From: Streptomyces sp. NBC_01716
Lineage (GTDB): Bacteria; Actinomycetota; Actinomycetes; Streptomycetales; Streptomycetaceae
Reading direction: 5' to 3'
DNA length: 64,000 nucleotides
Assembly (NCBI RefSeq): GCF_036248275.1
Contig: NZ_CP109181.1
Location: forward strand, 1,240,001 to 1,304,000
The position numbers and the translations under genes were made by a program. This document shows positions 8,422 through 16,689 of the stretch, one piece after another; within the stretch, counting starts at the first letter, position 1; every line of letters starts with the position of its first letter. The notes under the pieces were generated by a model that searched no databases, was not told where the DNA came from, and saw nothing but the letters and a program-made list of their open reading frames with translations.

Positions 8422-9057
8422 ATGCGGGTCTCGTTCGCGGTCTTCCCGGCCACAGCACATCTGCATCCCGTGACGCCTCTGGCGTGGGCGCTGCAGAGCG
8501 CCGGCCACGAGGTACGGATCGTCAGTCCCCCGGAGATGGCCGACAGCATCAGCGCTGTCGGTCTGACTCCCGTGCCGCTCGGCGAGACCGTGGATCTCAC
8601 CGCCGCCGCTCCCGACATCGGGCCACGGCTCGACCAGGTCACCCGGGCGCTGTCCCTGACCGCCGACACCCATCTGTGGGAGATCCTGCGCCGCCGGGTG
8701 CTGCCCGCGCTGGCGAAGTACTTCCCGGCCGGGCCGGCCGCCCCAGGGCACCGGGACATGCTGGACGACATCGTGGAGTTCGCCCGCGGCTGGCGCCCGG
8801 ATTTGGTGCTCTGGGACCCGGCGTTCCCCCCGGCGCCGGTCGCCGCCCGGGTCAGCGGCGCCGCGCCGGTCGAGGACCCGCAGGTCGCGGTGGTGCGGCC
8901 GATGCTGGAGCGGTACGGGCTGGAGTTCGACGAGGAGACACTGCTCGGGCAGTGGACCGTCGACCCGATGCCCGCCCGGCTGCGGCTGCCGCTGGGCGTG
9001 CGGTCCGTCCCCGTGCGCTGGGTTCCCTTCAACGGCTCGGCCGCGGTCCCCGACTGA
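8422..9057 (+). pseudogene. Macrolide/aromatic-type glycosyltransferase, internally deleted and truncated
   Basis: Starts MRVSFAVFPATAHL with the helix LAWALQSAGHEVRIVSPPEM, the N-terminal acceptor domain of the DesVII/EryCIII/TylM2-type antibiotic glycosyltransferases. After WRPDLVLWDPAFPPAPVAA and RVSGAAPVEDPQVAVVRPML, material expected between the two segments (the aglycone-binding region) is missing. The frame then resumes with LERYGLEFDEETLLGQWTVD and stops by TGA right after NGSAAVPD. There the family continues with Trp and the whole nucleotide-sugar-binding C-terminal half. About 211 of roughly 420 residues remain. It cannot be active. Confidence 0.85.
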
Positions 9058-9497
9058 TGTTCATCAACTCCGCCACCGCGGGGCTCTTCCTCTCCACCGA
9101 ACTGCTCGGGCTCGGCCCCGGCGACGACGTGGTGCTGCCCTCGGTGAGCTTCGTCGCCGCCGGCAACGCGGTCGCGGCGACCGGTGCCCGTCCGGTCTTC
9201 TGCGACGTCGACGAGCGCACGCTCAACCCGACCGCCGCCGACATCGAACGCGCGCTGACCCCCCGTACCAAGGCGGTTCTGGTGCTGCACTACGGCGGCT
9301 ATCCCGGCGACATCGCCGCGATCGCCGCCCTGTGCCAGGAGCGCGGCATCCCGCTCATCGAGGGCGCCGCCTGCGCCGTCGCCTCGACGGCGGACGGCAC
9401 CGCCTGCGGCGCCTTCGGCGACGTCGCCATGTGGAGCTTCGACTCGATGAAGGTCCTGGTCACCGGCGACGGCGGGATGCTCTATGTCAGGGACCAG
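9058..9497 (+). pseudogene. DegT/DnrJ/EryC1 sugar aminotransferase, central fragment
   Basis: The fragment begins directly after the glycosyltransferase stop with FINSATAGLFLSTELLGLG, the cofactor-phosphate-binding region of the PLP sugar aminotransferases. It continues through VLPSVSFVAAGNAVAATGA, VLVLHYGGYPGDIAAIA and the catalytic-Lys segment MWSFDSMKVLVTGDGGML. It breaks off at LYVRDQ near 9497. About the first 50 and the last 200 residues of a normal ~380-residue enzyme are lost. The frame is open into the rmlA fragment, so the two form one chimeric reading frame. No start codon with a ribosome site belongs to it. Confidence 0.82.
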
Positions 9498-9719
9498 GAC
9501 AGCCACATCGGTCCCAACACGTCCATCGGGCGCGACTGCACGCTGCGCGGCACCCAGGTGAGCGAGTCCATCGTCATGGACGGCGCGACCATCTCCCAGG
9601 TCCCCGGCCTGCAAGGCTCAGTCATCGGCCGTAACGCCACGGTCGGTACAACGCCCGAGCAGGACCCCCACCACCGTCTCGTGGTGGGCGACCACACCAG
9701 GATCGAGGTGGCGGCATGA
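9498..9719 (+). pseudogene. rmlA: Glucose-1-phosphate thymidylyltransferase, C-terminal fragment
   Basis: Left-handed beta-helix end of a StrD-type long glucose-1-phosphate thymidylyltransferase. GPNTSIGRDCTLRGTQV, SIVMDGATISQV and VVGDHTRIEVAA are hexapeptide-repeat turns and the typical C-terminus. The catalytic Rossmann part (about 280 residues, with GxGTRLxP and the Lys/Asp active site) is missing. It is joined in frame to the aminotransferase fragment. The stop overlaps the rmlB ATG (ATGA), the native strD-strE arrangement, so the deletion end lies inside rmlA and not in rmlB. Confidence 0.8.
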
Positions 9720-10705
9720 GGACACTGGTCACCGGAGGCGCGGGCTTCATCGGCTCGCACTACGTCAGGACCCTTCTGGAGGGCGGCTATCCGGGCTCCG
9801 AAGGCACCGAGGTCACCGTCCTTGACAGACTCACCTACGCCGGCAACCGGGACAACCTCCCCGCCGCGCATCCCCGGCTGACCTTCGTACGGGGCGACAT
9901 CTGCGACCCGGAGCTGGTGCGCGCGCTGCTGCCCGGACACGACGCGGTGGTGCACTTCGCCGCGGAGTCGCACGTCGACCGGTCGCTGGAATCCGCGGCG
10001 GAGTTCATCCGCACGAACGTCGGCGGTACACAGACGCTGCTCGACGGCTGTGTCGCGGCGGGCGTCGAGCGGTTCGTGCACGTCTCCACGGACGAGGTGT
10101 ACGGCTCCATCGACCACGGTTCCTGGACGGAGGAGTGGCCGCTCGCGCCCAACTCCCCGTACGCCGCGAGCAAGGCGGCCTCGGACCTGATCGCCCGCGC
10201 CTGCTGGCGCACCCATGGGCTGAACCTGTCGATCACACGCTGCTCCAACAACTACGGCCCCTACCAGCACCCCGAGAAGCTGATCCCGCGCTTCATCACC
10301 AACCTCCAGGAAGGTGTGCCGCTCCCGTTGTACGGCGACGGGCGCAACGTCCGCGAGTGGCTGCACGTGGACGACCACTGCCGGGCCGTCCAGCTGGTCC
10401 TCGACCGGGGCCGGGCGGGCGAGATCTACAACATCGGCGGCGGCAACGAGCAGACCAACCTCGGTATCACCGAACTGCTTCTGGACCTCTTCGGGGCCGA
10501 CCGGTCGATGGTCCGGCGGGTGGCCGACCGCAAGGGCCACGACCTGCGCTACTCGCTGGACGAGAGCAAGATCCGCGACGAGCTCGGCTACACCCCGCGC
10601 GTGCCGTTCGACCGGGGCCTCGCCGACACCGTCGCCTGGTACCGCGACAACCCCGCCTGGTGGAAGGCCGTCAAGCAGCGCACCGACAACCTCCGAGGAG
10701 CCTGA
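9716..10705 (+). CDS. rmlB: dTDP-glucose 4,6-dehydratase
   Basis: Complete extended short-chain dehydrogenase of 329 residues. It converts dTDP-glucose to dTDP-4-keto-6-deoxyglucose, the common precursor of 6-deoxysugars. The NAD-binding motif is GGAGFIGSHY. VHVSTDEVYGS carries the catalytic Thr-Asp-Glu, and PYAASKAASD gives the YxxxK pair. RCSNNYGPYQHPEKLIPRFI and YGDGRNVREWLHVDDHC are family signatures. It is the only intact sugar-nucleotide gene of this locus. Its partner rmlA survives only as a 3' fragment, so its substrate would have to come from elsewhere in the genome. Confidence 0.95.
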   Translation: MRTLVTGGAGFIGSHYVRTLLEGGYPGSEGTEVTVLDRLTYAGNRDNLPAAHPRLTFVRGDICDPELVRALLPGHDAVVHFAAESHVDRSLESAAEFIRTNVGGTQTLLDGCVAAGVERFVHVSTDEVYGSIDHGSWTEEWPLAPNSPYAASKAASDLIARACWRTHGLNLSITRCSNNYGPYQHPEKLIPRFITNLQEGVPLPLYGDGRNVREWLHVDDHCRAVQLVLDRGRAGEIYNIGGGNEQTNLGITELLLDLFGADRSMVRRVADRKGHDLRYSLDESKIRDELGYTPRVPFDRGLADTVAWYRDNPAWWKAVKQRTDNLRGA

Positions 10706-10706
10706 C

Positions 10707-11279
10707 ATGAGCGAGCACAAAGCACTGATTCTGGACGAGACCCGCAAGTACCACCTTGACACCCGGAACGGCGGCGGTTTCGTTCCGGGTGTCAGCGAGA
10801 TCTGGCCCTCGGGCGCGGTGCTCGACGAGGACGACCGGGTGGCGCTGGTCGAGGCGGCCCTCACGATGCGGATCGCGGCCGGGCACAGCTCACGCAAGTT
10901 CGAGTCGGCCTTCGCCCGTAAGCTCAAACGGCGGAAGGCCCATCTGACGAACTCCGGTTCGTCGGCGAACCTGCTCGCGATGGCCGCCTTCACCTCGCAT
11001 CTGCTGGAGGACCGCCCGCTGGTGCCGGGCGACGAGGTCATCACCGTCGCGGCGGGCTTCCCGACCACGGTCAACCCGATCCTGCAGAACGGCCTGATCC
11101 CCGTCTTCGTCGACGTCGAGCTGGGGACGTACAACACCACCGCGAGGCGGGTGGCGGAGGCGATCGGGCCCCGCACCGGGGCCATCATGATCGCGCACGC
11201 GCTCGGCAACCCCTTCGAGGCCACCGAGATCGCCCAACTCGCCGAGGATCACGATCTGTTCTTCATCGAGGACAACTGA
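10707..11279 (+). pseudogene. NDP-4-keto-6-deoxyhexose 3-dehydratase (RfbH/DdhC type), N-terminal half
   Basis: ATG at 10707, one base after the rmlB stop. The 190 residues match the N-terminal half of the PMP-dependent sugar 3-dehydratases (E1/RfbH). Visible motifs are RKYHLDTRNGGGFVPG, LTNSGSSANLLAMAAFT and VITVAAGFPTTVNPILQNGL. It stops at DLFFIEDN where the family continues with CDALG; the codon for Cys is converted to a stop by the junction. The C-terminal half, with the active-site His and the iron-sulfur ligands, is lost. The next gene's 5' half is lost at the same point, consistent with one deletion. Confidence 0.83.
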
Positions 11280-11280
11280 A

Positions 11281-12072
11281 CTGCTGCTGCGGGACAACGT
11301 GGTGAACATGGACGCCCGTACGGTACTGGCCTGCGCGCCGACCGCCCACGACGAGCACGGGGCGCTGCACAGCGACACCGAACTGCTGTCCTGGTTCACC
11401 TCCGAGCGCTCCCGGCACGATGTACGCGCGCGGCTCGTCCCGCTGAACGAACTGCCCGACTGGCGGCGCGGCGACGCCACCACCGAGCATGTGCACGGCC
11501 GTTACTTCCGGGTGGTGGGCGTCCAGGTCGAGGCCGGCAATCGCGAGGTCACCGGCTGGACCCAGCCCCTGTTCGAACCGTGCGGTCTCGGTGTCACCGC
11601 GTTCCTGGCCCGGCGTATCGACGGGGTGCCGCACGTCCTGGCGCACGCCCGGGTCGAGGGCGGCTTCCTCGACACGGTCGAACTGGGCCCGACGGTCCAG
11701 TACACCCCGGACAACCACGCCCATCTGACGGGCGGCGACCGGCCGCCCTTCCTGGACCTGGTGCTGAGCGCCGATCCGTCCCGTATCCGCTACGAGGCAC
11801 GGCACTCGGAGGAGGGCGGGCGGTTCCTGAACGCCGAGAGCCGCTGCCTGGTCGTGGACGTGGACGGGCTGGATCTGGGCGGGCCGGACATCAGCAGGCC
11901 GGACATCGGCGGGCTCGGCCGGACCGGTGACCGTGGTGGCTCGGACGCGCCGGCCGGCTATCGGTGGGTAACTCCCGGCCAGCTCAACTCCCTCTCCCGG
12001 CACGGTCATTACGTCAATGTCCAGGCCCGCACCCTGCTGGCCTGCTTCAACTCCGGGGCGGTCCGGTGGTAG
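11281..12072 (+). pseudogene. NDP-hexose 2,3-dehydratase, C-terminal half
   Basis: The frame opens at 11281 with LLLRDNVVNMDARTVLAC and is coherent to the TAG at 12070. It represents the second of the two related domains of TylX3/Gra-orf27-type 2,3-dehydratases, which start 2-deoxygenation of sugars. The aromatic GTP/substrate repeat is visible as FRVVGVQVEAGNREVTGWTQ, LGPTVQYTPDN, and the closing RHGHYVNVQARTLLACF. About 260 of roughly 470 residues remain and no start codon is appropriate (the first ATG is at 11308, no ribosome site). A Gly/Asp-rich insert near residue 200 is unusual. Confidence 0.8.
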
Positions 12073-13034
12073 CCCCGGCCCCGCCGTCGCCGCTGCGGGT
12101 CGGCGTGCTGGGCTGCGCCGACATCGCCCGCCGCCGGATGCTGCCCGCGATGGCGGCATCGGGTGACATCGAGATCGCCGCAGTGGCCAGCCGCGACGCG
12201 GACCGGGCGGCGCGCACCGCCCGGGAGTTCGGCTGCCTCGCGGTCCACGGCTACGCGGAACTGCTGGCGCCGGCGGACGCACGCGGGCTGGCGCTGCTGG
12301 AGAACGTCATGTTCGTCCATCATCCGCAGCACACCGCCGTGCGTGAGCTGCTGGCGGACGGGGCGATCGGCACCCTGCGCGGCTTCCAGTCCGCCTTCAC
12401 CGTCCCCCGCCGCCCGGCGGGGGACGTGCGCCACGAGCCCGATCTGGGCGGCGGGGCCCTCTGGGACACGGGCGTCTATCCGCTGCGCGCGGCTCTCCAT
12501 CTGCTGGGCCCGGAGCTGGAGTTGGTCGCGGCGCTGCGCGGCTCAGGACCGGGAGACCGGGTGGACACCGGCGGCGCCGCGCTGCTGAGCACACCCGCCG
12601 GTGTCTTCGCCCAGATCGGCTACGGGCTGGACCATGCCTACCGCTCGTCGTACGAACTGGTGGGCAGCGAGGGCCGGATCACGCTGGACCGCGCCTTCAC
12701 CCCGCCGGCCGGTCATTCGCCCGTGATCGGTCTGCAACGGGCGTCCGGCACCGAGGAGATCGTCCTCGAACCGCACGACCAGGTGGCCGGCTCGAACTCC
12801 ACCATCCACTTCGAGGGCGACCGCGCCGAGGTCCGCGCCCACCTCGTCGCCACCCATGTCCACCACGACGACGAGGGCCCGCACTTCACCGTCGGCACCT
12901 ACTTCGACATCACCGCGGTCCGCACCCCGGCCGGCTGGCGTATGGCCCGCCTGGCCTGCCGCGTGGTCTGGACGGCGGGCAAGGGCCTGGCCCCGACACC
13001 GGGCGCGGACCGCGGGTCCGTGAGCTGCCGGTAG
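12066..13034 (+). pseudogene. Chimera: Gfo/Idh/MocA sugar 3-ketoreductase fused to a SnoaL-like tail
   Basis: GTG at 12066 overlaps the previous stop. The N-terminus LRVGVLGCADIARRRMLPAM and EIAAVASRDADRAARTAREF are the Rossmann part of TylC-II-type NDP-hexose 3-ketoreductases. After YAELLAP the sequence jumps to ARGLALLENVMFVHHPQHTA, skipping about 40-45 residues that carry the EKP catalytic motif. The core continues to EEIVLEPHDQVAG (near 12790). It then changes to STIHFEGDRAEVRAHLVATH and YFDITAVRTPAGWRMARLAC, the C-terminal strands of a SnoaL-like cyclase/hydratase-fold protein. The frame stays open to 13034 in spite of both joins. Loss of EKP argues that it is dead; a 322-residue hybrid protein could still be made. 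Confidence 0.72.
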
Positions 13035-13040
13035 CGGGCC

Positions 13041-13061
13041 GGGTGCGGGGTCCCCGCACCC
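13041..13061. terminator. Hairpin between convergent genes
   Basis: GGGTGCGGGG (13041-13050) and CCCCGCACCC (13052-13061) form a near-perfect stem with a minimal loop, followed on the plus strand by AGTGTTT. The position between the converging chimera and hydrolase genes suits a bidirectional terminator. Confidence 0.6.
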
Positions 13062-13092
13062 AGTGTTTCCGCTGCCGGTGCGTGGCTGTTCG

Positions 13093-14415
13093 TTACGGCG
13101 CGCTCTGCGCGGATGGCGCGGCCCCGGAGGAGTCCGCACCGGTGGCGCCTGCGGCACCCGCGGCCGAGGTGTCGCCGGTGGACGCGGTGGTCGCCGCGGT
13201 CTTCTTGTCGGCCGTGCCCGGCTCCGTACCGGAGGAGGACGAGACGGACGCCTTCTCCCCGGCCGGAACCGCCTCCGGCCAGCCGTCGGCCGGCGGGATC
13301 GCGACGGAGCGCCACCACGGAGTGCCGGGAATGCTGTCGCCCACCGTCGGCTCGTAGGACTCGCCGGGGCGCGGCAGCGCGATACGTACGCCCGCCTCGG
13401 CCGCCGCCGTGACCGTGCCCTCGCCGGGCTCGGCCCACGGGTGCGGGGCCAGATTGAACGTGCCCCAGTGGATCGGCAGCATCACGCCTGTGGGGTCGCC
13501 CTGCTGGAGGTCGACGTGGGCGCGCAGGCCCTCGGCCGGGGTCATGTGGATGTCCGGCCAGTATTCGCTGTAGGCGCCGATCTGGATCATCGTGGCGTCG
13601 AAGGGGCCGTGCGCGGCGCCGATGTCGCGGAAGCCGGAGAAGTAGCCGGTGTCACCGCTGTGGTAGATCCGGTGCTCGGGGCCCGCGACGGCCCAGGACG
13701 CCCAGAGGGTGTGCTGCTGGTTGCGCAGGCCACGGCCGCAGAAGTGGCGCGCGGGCGTCGCGGTGAAGGAGATGCCGGCCACCTCCGCCGTCTCGTTCCA
13801 GTCCAGCTCGCGCAGGCGCGCCGCGGGCACTCCCCACTGCTCAAGGTGCGCGCCGACGCCCAGCGGCACGGCGAAGACGGTGTCCGTGGAGGCGAGCCCC
13901 TTGATCGTCGGCAGATCGAGATGGTCGTAGTGGTCGTGCGAGATGACGACGACATCGACCGGACCGAGTGCGGCGAGCGAGACCGGTACAGGGTGGAGCC
14001 TCTTCGGTCCGGCGAAGGAGAAAGGGGAGCAGCGCTCGCCCCAGACGGGGTCGAAGAGCACGCGCCGGCCGTCGATCTCGGCGAGGACGCTGGAGTGCCC
14101 CATCCAGGTCAGCCGCAGCCCGGAGGCGGGCGGTACGGCGAGGTCCGCGAGTGTGTCCTGGTGGACCGGGATCGGGGTGGCGGGCGCGCGGCGGGCGCGT
14201 GACTCCTTACGGAGGTAGACCTTCGACAGCTCCAGCATGGAGCCGGACGGTCTGGTCCTGGCGGTTCCCTCAGGATTCTGGAACACACCGTCGGCGAAGT
14301 TCGGGGAATTGAGGATCCGCTCCAGGCGCTCGCCGGCCGGGTCGGCCCCGAAGGTCTCGGACCGCATCGCGCGCAGTCGGGAGCGGAGTGAGGGTGGGGA
14401 GCCGGCGCCGGTCAC
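13093..14415 (-). CDS. Metallo-beta-lactamase-fold hydrolase (UlaG/NAPE-PLD-like)
   Basis: 440 residues from the GTG at 14415, with AGGAG 6 nt upstream. The metal-binding motif is SHDHYDHLD (HxHxDH). LTWMGHSSVLAEIDGRRVLFDPVW is typical of the UlaG/NAPE-PLD branch; further ligands lie in ATPARHFCGRG, YHSGDTGYFSG and MLPIHWGTF. The first 340 residues make a complete enzyme. The last ~60 residues are Ala/Ser/Thr/Gly-rich, low-complexity and probably a flexible tail. No signal peptide is visible, so it is cytoplasmic. The substrate is unknown; NAPE-PLD relatives act on phospholipids or phosphodiesters. Confidence 0.88.
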   Translation of the reverse strand: MTGAGSPPSLRSRLRAMRSETFGADPAGERLERILNSPNFADGVFQNPEGTARTRPSGSMLELSKVYLRKESRARRAPATPIPVHQDTLADLAVPPASGLRLTWMGHSSVLAEIDGRRVLFDPVWGERCSPFSFAGPKRLHPVPVSLAALGPVDVVVISHDHYDHLDLPTIKGLASTDTVFAVPLGVGAHLEQWGVPAARLRELDWNETAEVAGISFTATPARHFCGRGLRNQQHTLWASWAVAGPEHRIYHSGDTGYFSGFRDIGAAHGPFDATMIQIGAYSEYWPDIHMTPAEGLRAHVDLQQGDPTGVMLPIHWGTFNLAPHPWAEPGEGTVTAAAEAGVRIALPRPGESYEPTVGDSIPGTPWWRSVAIPPADGWPEAVPAGEKASVSSSSGTEPGTADKKTAATTASTGDTSAAGAAGATGADSSGAAPSAQSAP

Positions 14416-14703
14416 TGCATCTCCTGAAGGTTCGGGTTCATATCATTATGGGCGTTTTTCGCTACCGGGGTGCCAGGCCGGTTCTGCCGTCCGAGGCACC
14501 TGACTGCAACGTCCGGACGATCTCCCGGATTCCCCCACATGGCCACCGACAGTCGAATTCCGGCCACTCGGCCACCGCCCGCCGGGCGGCCGGTGGCCAC
14601 CGGGATCTCTTTGACAGCCGCTCCCCCGGCTCCGGATACTGACTTTCCATTCAGTTGCAGAGCTCCCCCACGGTCTGCCGTCGCCCCCCGGAGGCGCCCA
14701 CCC
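14416..14703. other. Divergent intergenic region
   Basis: 288 bases separate the divergent hydrolase and dehydrogenase genes, so promoters for both are expected. A GC-rich imperfect stem (about 14569-14600, CCACCG...CGGTGG) is present. I see no clear promoter boxes and no small gene. Confidence 0.4.
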
Positions 14704-15885
14704 ATGTCCCCGCTCATATCGCTGACCTGGCAGGACCACATCACCGGCCGCAAGGGGTATCTGGTCGTCGACCGACTCGTGCGCGGTGTCTCCAGCGGTG
14801 GACTGCGGATGCGGGAGGGCTGTTCGCTGGAGGAGGTGACCGGGCTCGCGCGTGGCATGACCATGAAGGAGGCCCTGCACTTCAACGACGACCCGTCGGC
14901 GCGCTACATCCCGCTCGGCGGCGCCAAGGGCGGTATCGACTGCGATCCCCGGGACCCGGCGGCGTACGGCATCCTCGTCCGCTACCTGCGCGCCCTGCGG
15001 CCGTACATCGAGACCGTCTGGACCATGGGCGAGGACCTGGGGCTGACCCAGGACCTGATCGACAGGGCCGCCGGCGAGGCTGGGCTCGTCTCGACCGTCC
15101 AGGCGATCCATCCGCTCCTCGACGACGAGGAGGCCGCGCGACGGCGGCTCGCCGACGCCTTCGCCGTGGACATCGACGGCATCGGCCTGGACGAGCTGGC
15201 CGGCGGCTGCGGGGTGGCCGAGGCGGCGCTCACCGCGCTGGACCGGGCGGGGGTGGCGTACGACGGGACACGGGTCGCGGTGCAGGGCCTGGGGACCATG
15301 GGCGGGGCGACCGCGCGGTTCCTCGGCCGGGCCGGACTCACCGTCGTGGCCGTGGCGGACGTCAAGGGCACCATCGCCTGTCCGGAGGGCCTGGACGTCG
15401 AGGCGCTGCTTGCCGCGCGTGACGCGTTCGGGACGGTGGACCGCGCGGTGCTGCGACCCGGCGACCGTGAACTGCCGGGTGACGCCTGGCTGTCGGCGGA
15501 CGCGGAGATCCTGGTACCGGCGGCCGTCTCGTACGCGATCGACACCGCCAACCAGGCGCGAATCAGGGCCCGTTGGATCGTCGAGGCGGCCAACATGCCT
15601 GTGCTGGCCGAGGCGGAGGAGCTGCTGGCCGCACGCGGGATCACCGTGCTGCCGGACATCGTTGTCAACTCCGGTACGAACGCCTGGTGGTGGTGGACCC
15701 TCTTCGGCGACATCGGCCCCGACGCGGACGAGGCCTTCGCCCACACACGGCGCTCCATGCGCGCGCTGACGGAGCTGATGCTGGCTCGCGCGGAGGCCGA
15801 CGGTACGACCCCGAGAGCCGCCGCGTACGCGATCGCCACGGCCCGACTGCCCCTGATCACCGAGCGGTTCGGCCACTACCACTGA
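14704..15885 (+). CDS. Glu/Leu/Phe/Val dehydrogenase family protein
   Basis: NAD(P)-dependent oxidative deaminase of amino acids, 393 residues from the ATG at 14704 (MSPLISLTW). RGMTMKEALHFNDDP and IPLGGAKGGIDCDP contain the substrate Lys residues of the catalytic domain. The nucleotide-binding motif is VQGLGTMGGATARFL, and VEAANMPVLAEAEELL and VNSGTNAWWWW follow. The open frame extends upstream to 14470, but the added residues are Pro/Ala-rich and lack a ribosome site. The length fits leucine/valine-dehydrogenase-like members better than classical glutamate dehydrogenase (~450). The amino-acid specificity is undecided. Confidence 0.87.
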   Translation: MSPLISLTWQDHITGRKGYLVVDRLVRGVSSGGLRMREGCSLEEVTGLARGMTMKEALHFNDDPSARYIPLGGAKGGIDCDPRDPAAYGILVRYLRALRPYIETVWTMGEDLGLTQDLIDRAAGEAGLVSTVQAIHPLLDDEEAARRRLADAFAVDIDGIGLDELAGGCGVAEAALTALDRAGVAYDGTRVAVQGLGTMGGATARFLGRAGLTVVAVADVKGTIACPEGLDVEALLAARDAFGTVDRAVLRPGDRELPGDAWLSADAEILVPAAVSYAIDTANQARIRARWIVEAANMPVLAEAEELLAARGITVLPDIVVNSGTNAWWWWTLFGDIGPDADEAFAHTRRSMRALTELMLARAEADGTTPRAAAYAIATARLPLITERFGHYH

Positions 15886-15949
15886 CCGGAGCCCCTATTT
15901 GTTTACAGCCCGGCGAATTGTGTCAACCGCCGGGAGTTAGGGTTCAAGT

Positions 15950-16570
15950 GTGGCGAGAGTACGGCTGAGTGTGGAGGAGCGGCGCGAGGACCTCCTGCGC
16001 GCCGCCGTCGATCAGATCCAGACACGGGGAGTGGCGGCCGTGCGCGTGGCCGACGTCGCCACCGTCCTGGGCGTGAGCAACGCCCTGGTGCTGTACCACT
16101 TCTCCACGAAGGAGAAGCTTCTCGCCGCCGCCTTCCGGCACGCCGCCGAGGAAGACCTGGCGCAGTTGCGGGAGTTGCTCGGCCGCCGTACCAGCGCCCT
16201 GCGAAGGCTGCACGCCGCGATCCGCTGGTACGCGCCGACCGGCGAGGCCAAGGGCTGGCGGCTCTGGATCGAGGGATGGGCGGCGGCGCCGCGCGAGCCC
16301 ACGCTGCACGAGGTGGCCAGCGAACTCGACCAGCAGTGGAAGGCCGCGCTCGCCTCCGTCATCAACGAAGGCGTCGAAGCGGGTGAGTTCCGCTGCTCCG
16401 ACCCGGTCGCCGCGGCCTGGCGGCTGACCGCGCTGCTGGACGGACTCGCCGTGCAGATGACCTCGTACGCGGGATCGCTGACCCGCGCCACCCTCCTGGA
16501 CTGGACGGACGAGGCGCTGGCACGCGAACTGAGCATCGACAGAGCGGAGCTCACCGCCGCGAGCGGATGA
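15950..16570 (+). CDS. TetR/AcrR-family transcriptional regulator
   Basis: 206-residue repressor-type protein with GTG start at 15950. The N-terminal helix-turn-helix is clear: EDLLRAAVDQIQTRGVAAVR, VADVATVLGVSNALVLYHF and STKEKLLAAAFRHAAEEDL. The C-terminal domain (WRLWIEGWAAAPREP, AAAWRLTALLDGLAVQM) resembles BetI-like regulators. The target and ligand are unknown. It is 64 nt downstream of the dehydrogenase in the same direction. That gap contains TTGTTTACA and TGTGTCAAC and may hold its own promoter. Confidence 0.9.
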   Translation: MARVRLSVEERREDLLRAAVDQIQTRGVAAVRVADVATVLGVSNALVLYHFSTKEKLLAAAFRHAAEEDLAQLRELLGRRTSALRRLHAAIRWYAPTGEAKGWRLWIEGWAAAPREPTLHEVASELDQQWKAALASVINEGVEAGEFRCSDPVAAAWRLTALLDGLAVQMTSYAGSLTRATLLDWTDEALARELSIDRAELTAASG

Positions 16571-16689
16571 CCGGTCCCGCCGGCCGGGAAAGAGCCACCC
16601 GAAGCGCCACCGGAGGTCGCCCTCACCGGCCGGAACCGCCACGGCCATACTGTGCGCGAGATCCGGAATCCGGAACGAAGGTGGAGACT

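Noticed and set aside
8211..9614. A long minus-strand frame over the glycosyltransferase/aminotransferase fragments
   Set aside because: Plus-strand homology is clear; the opposite frame has no recognisable motif.
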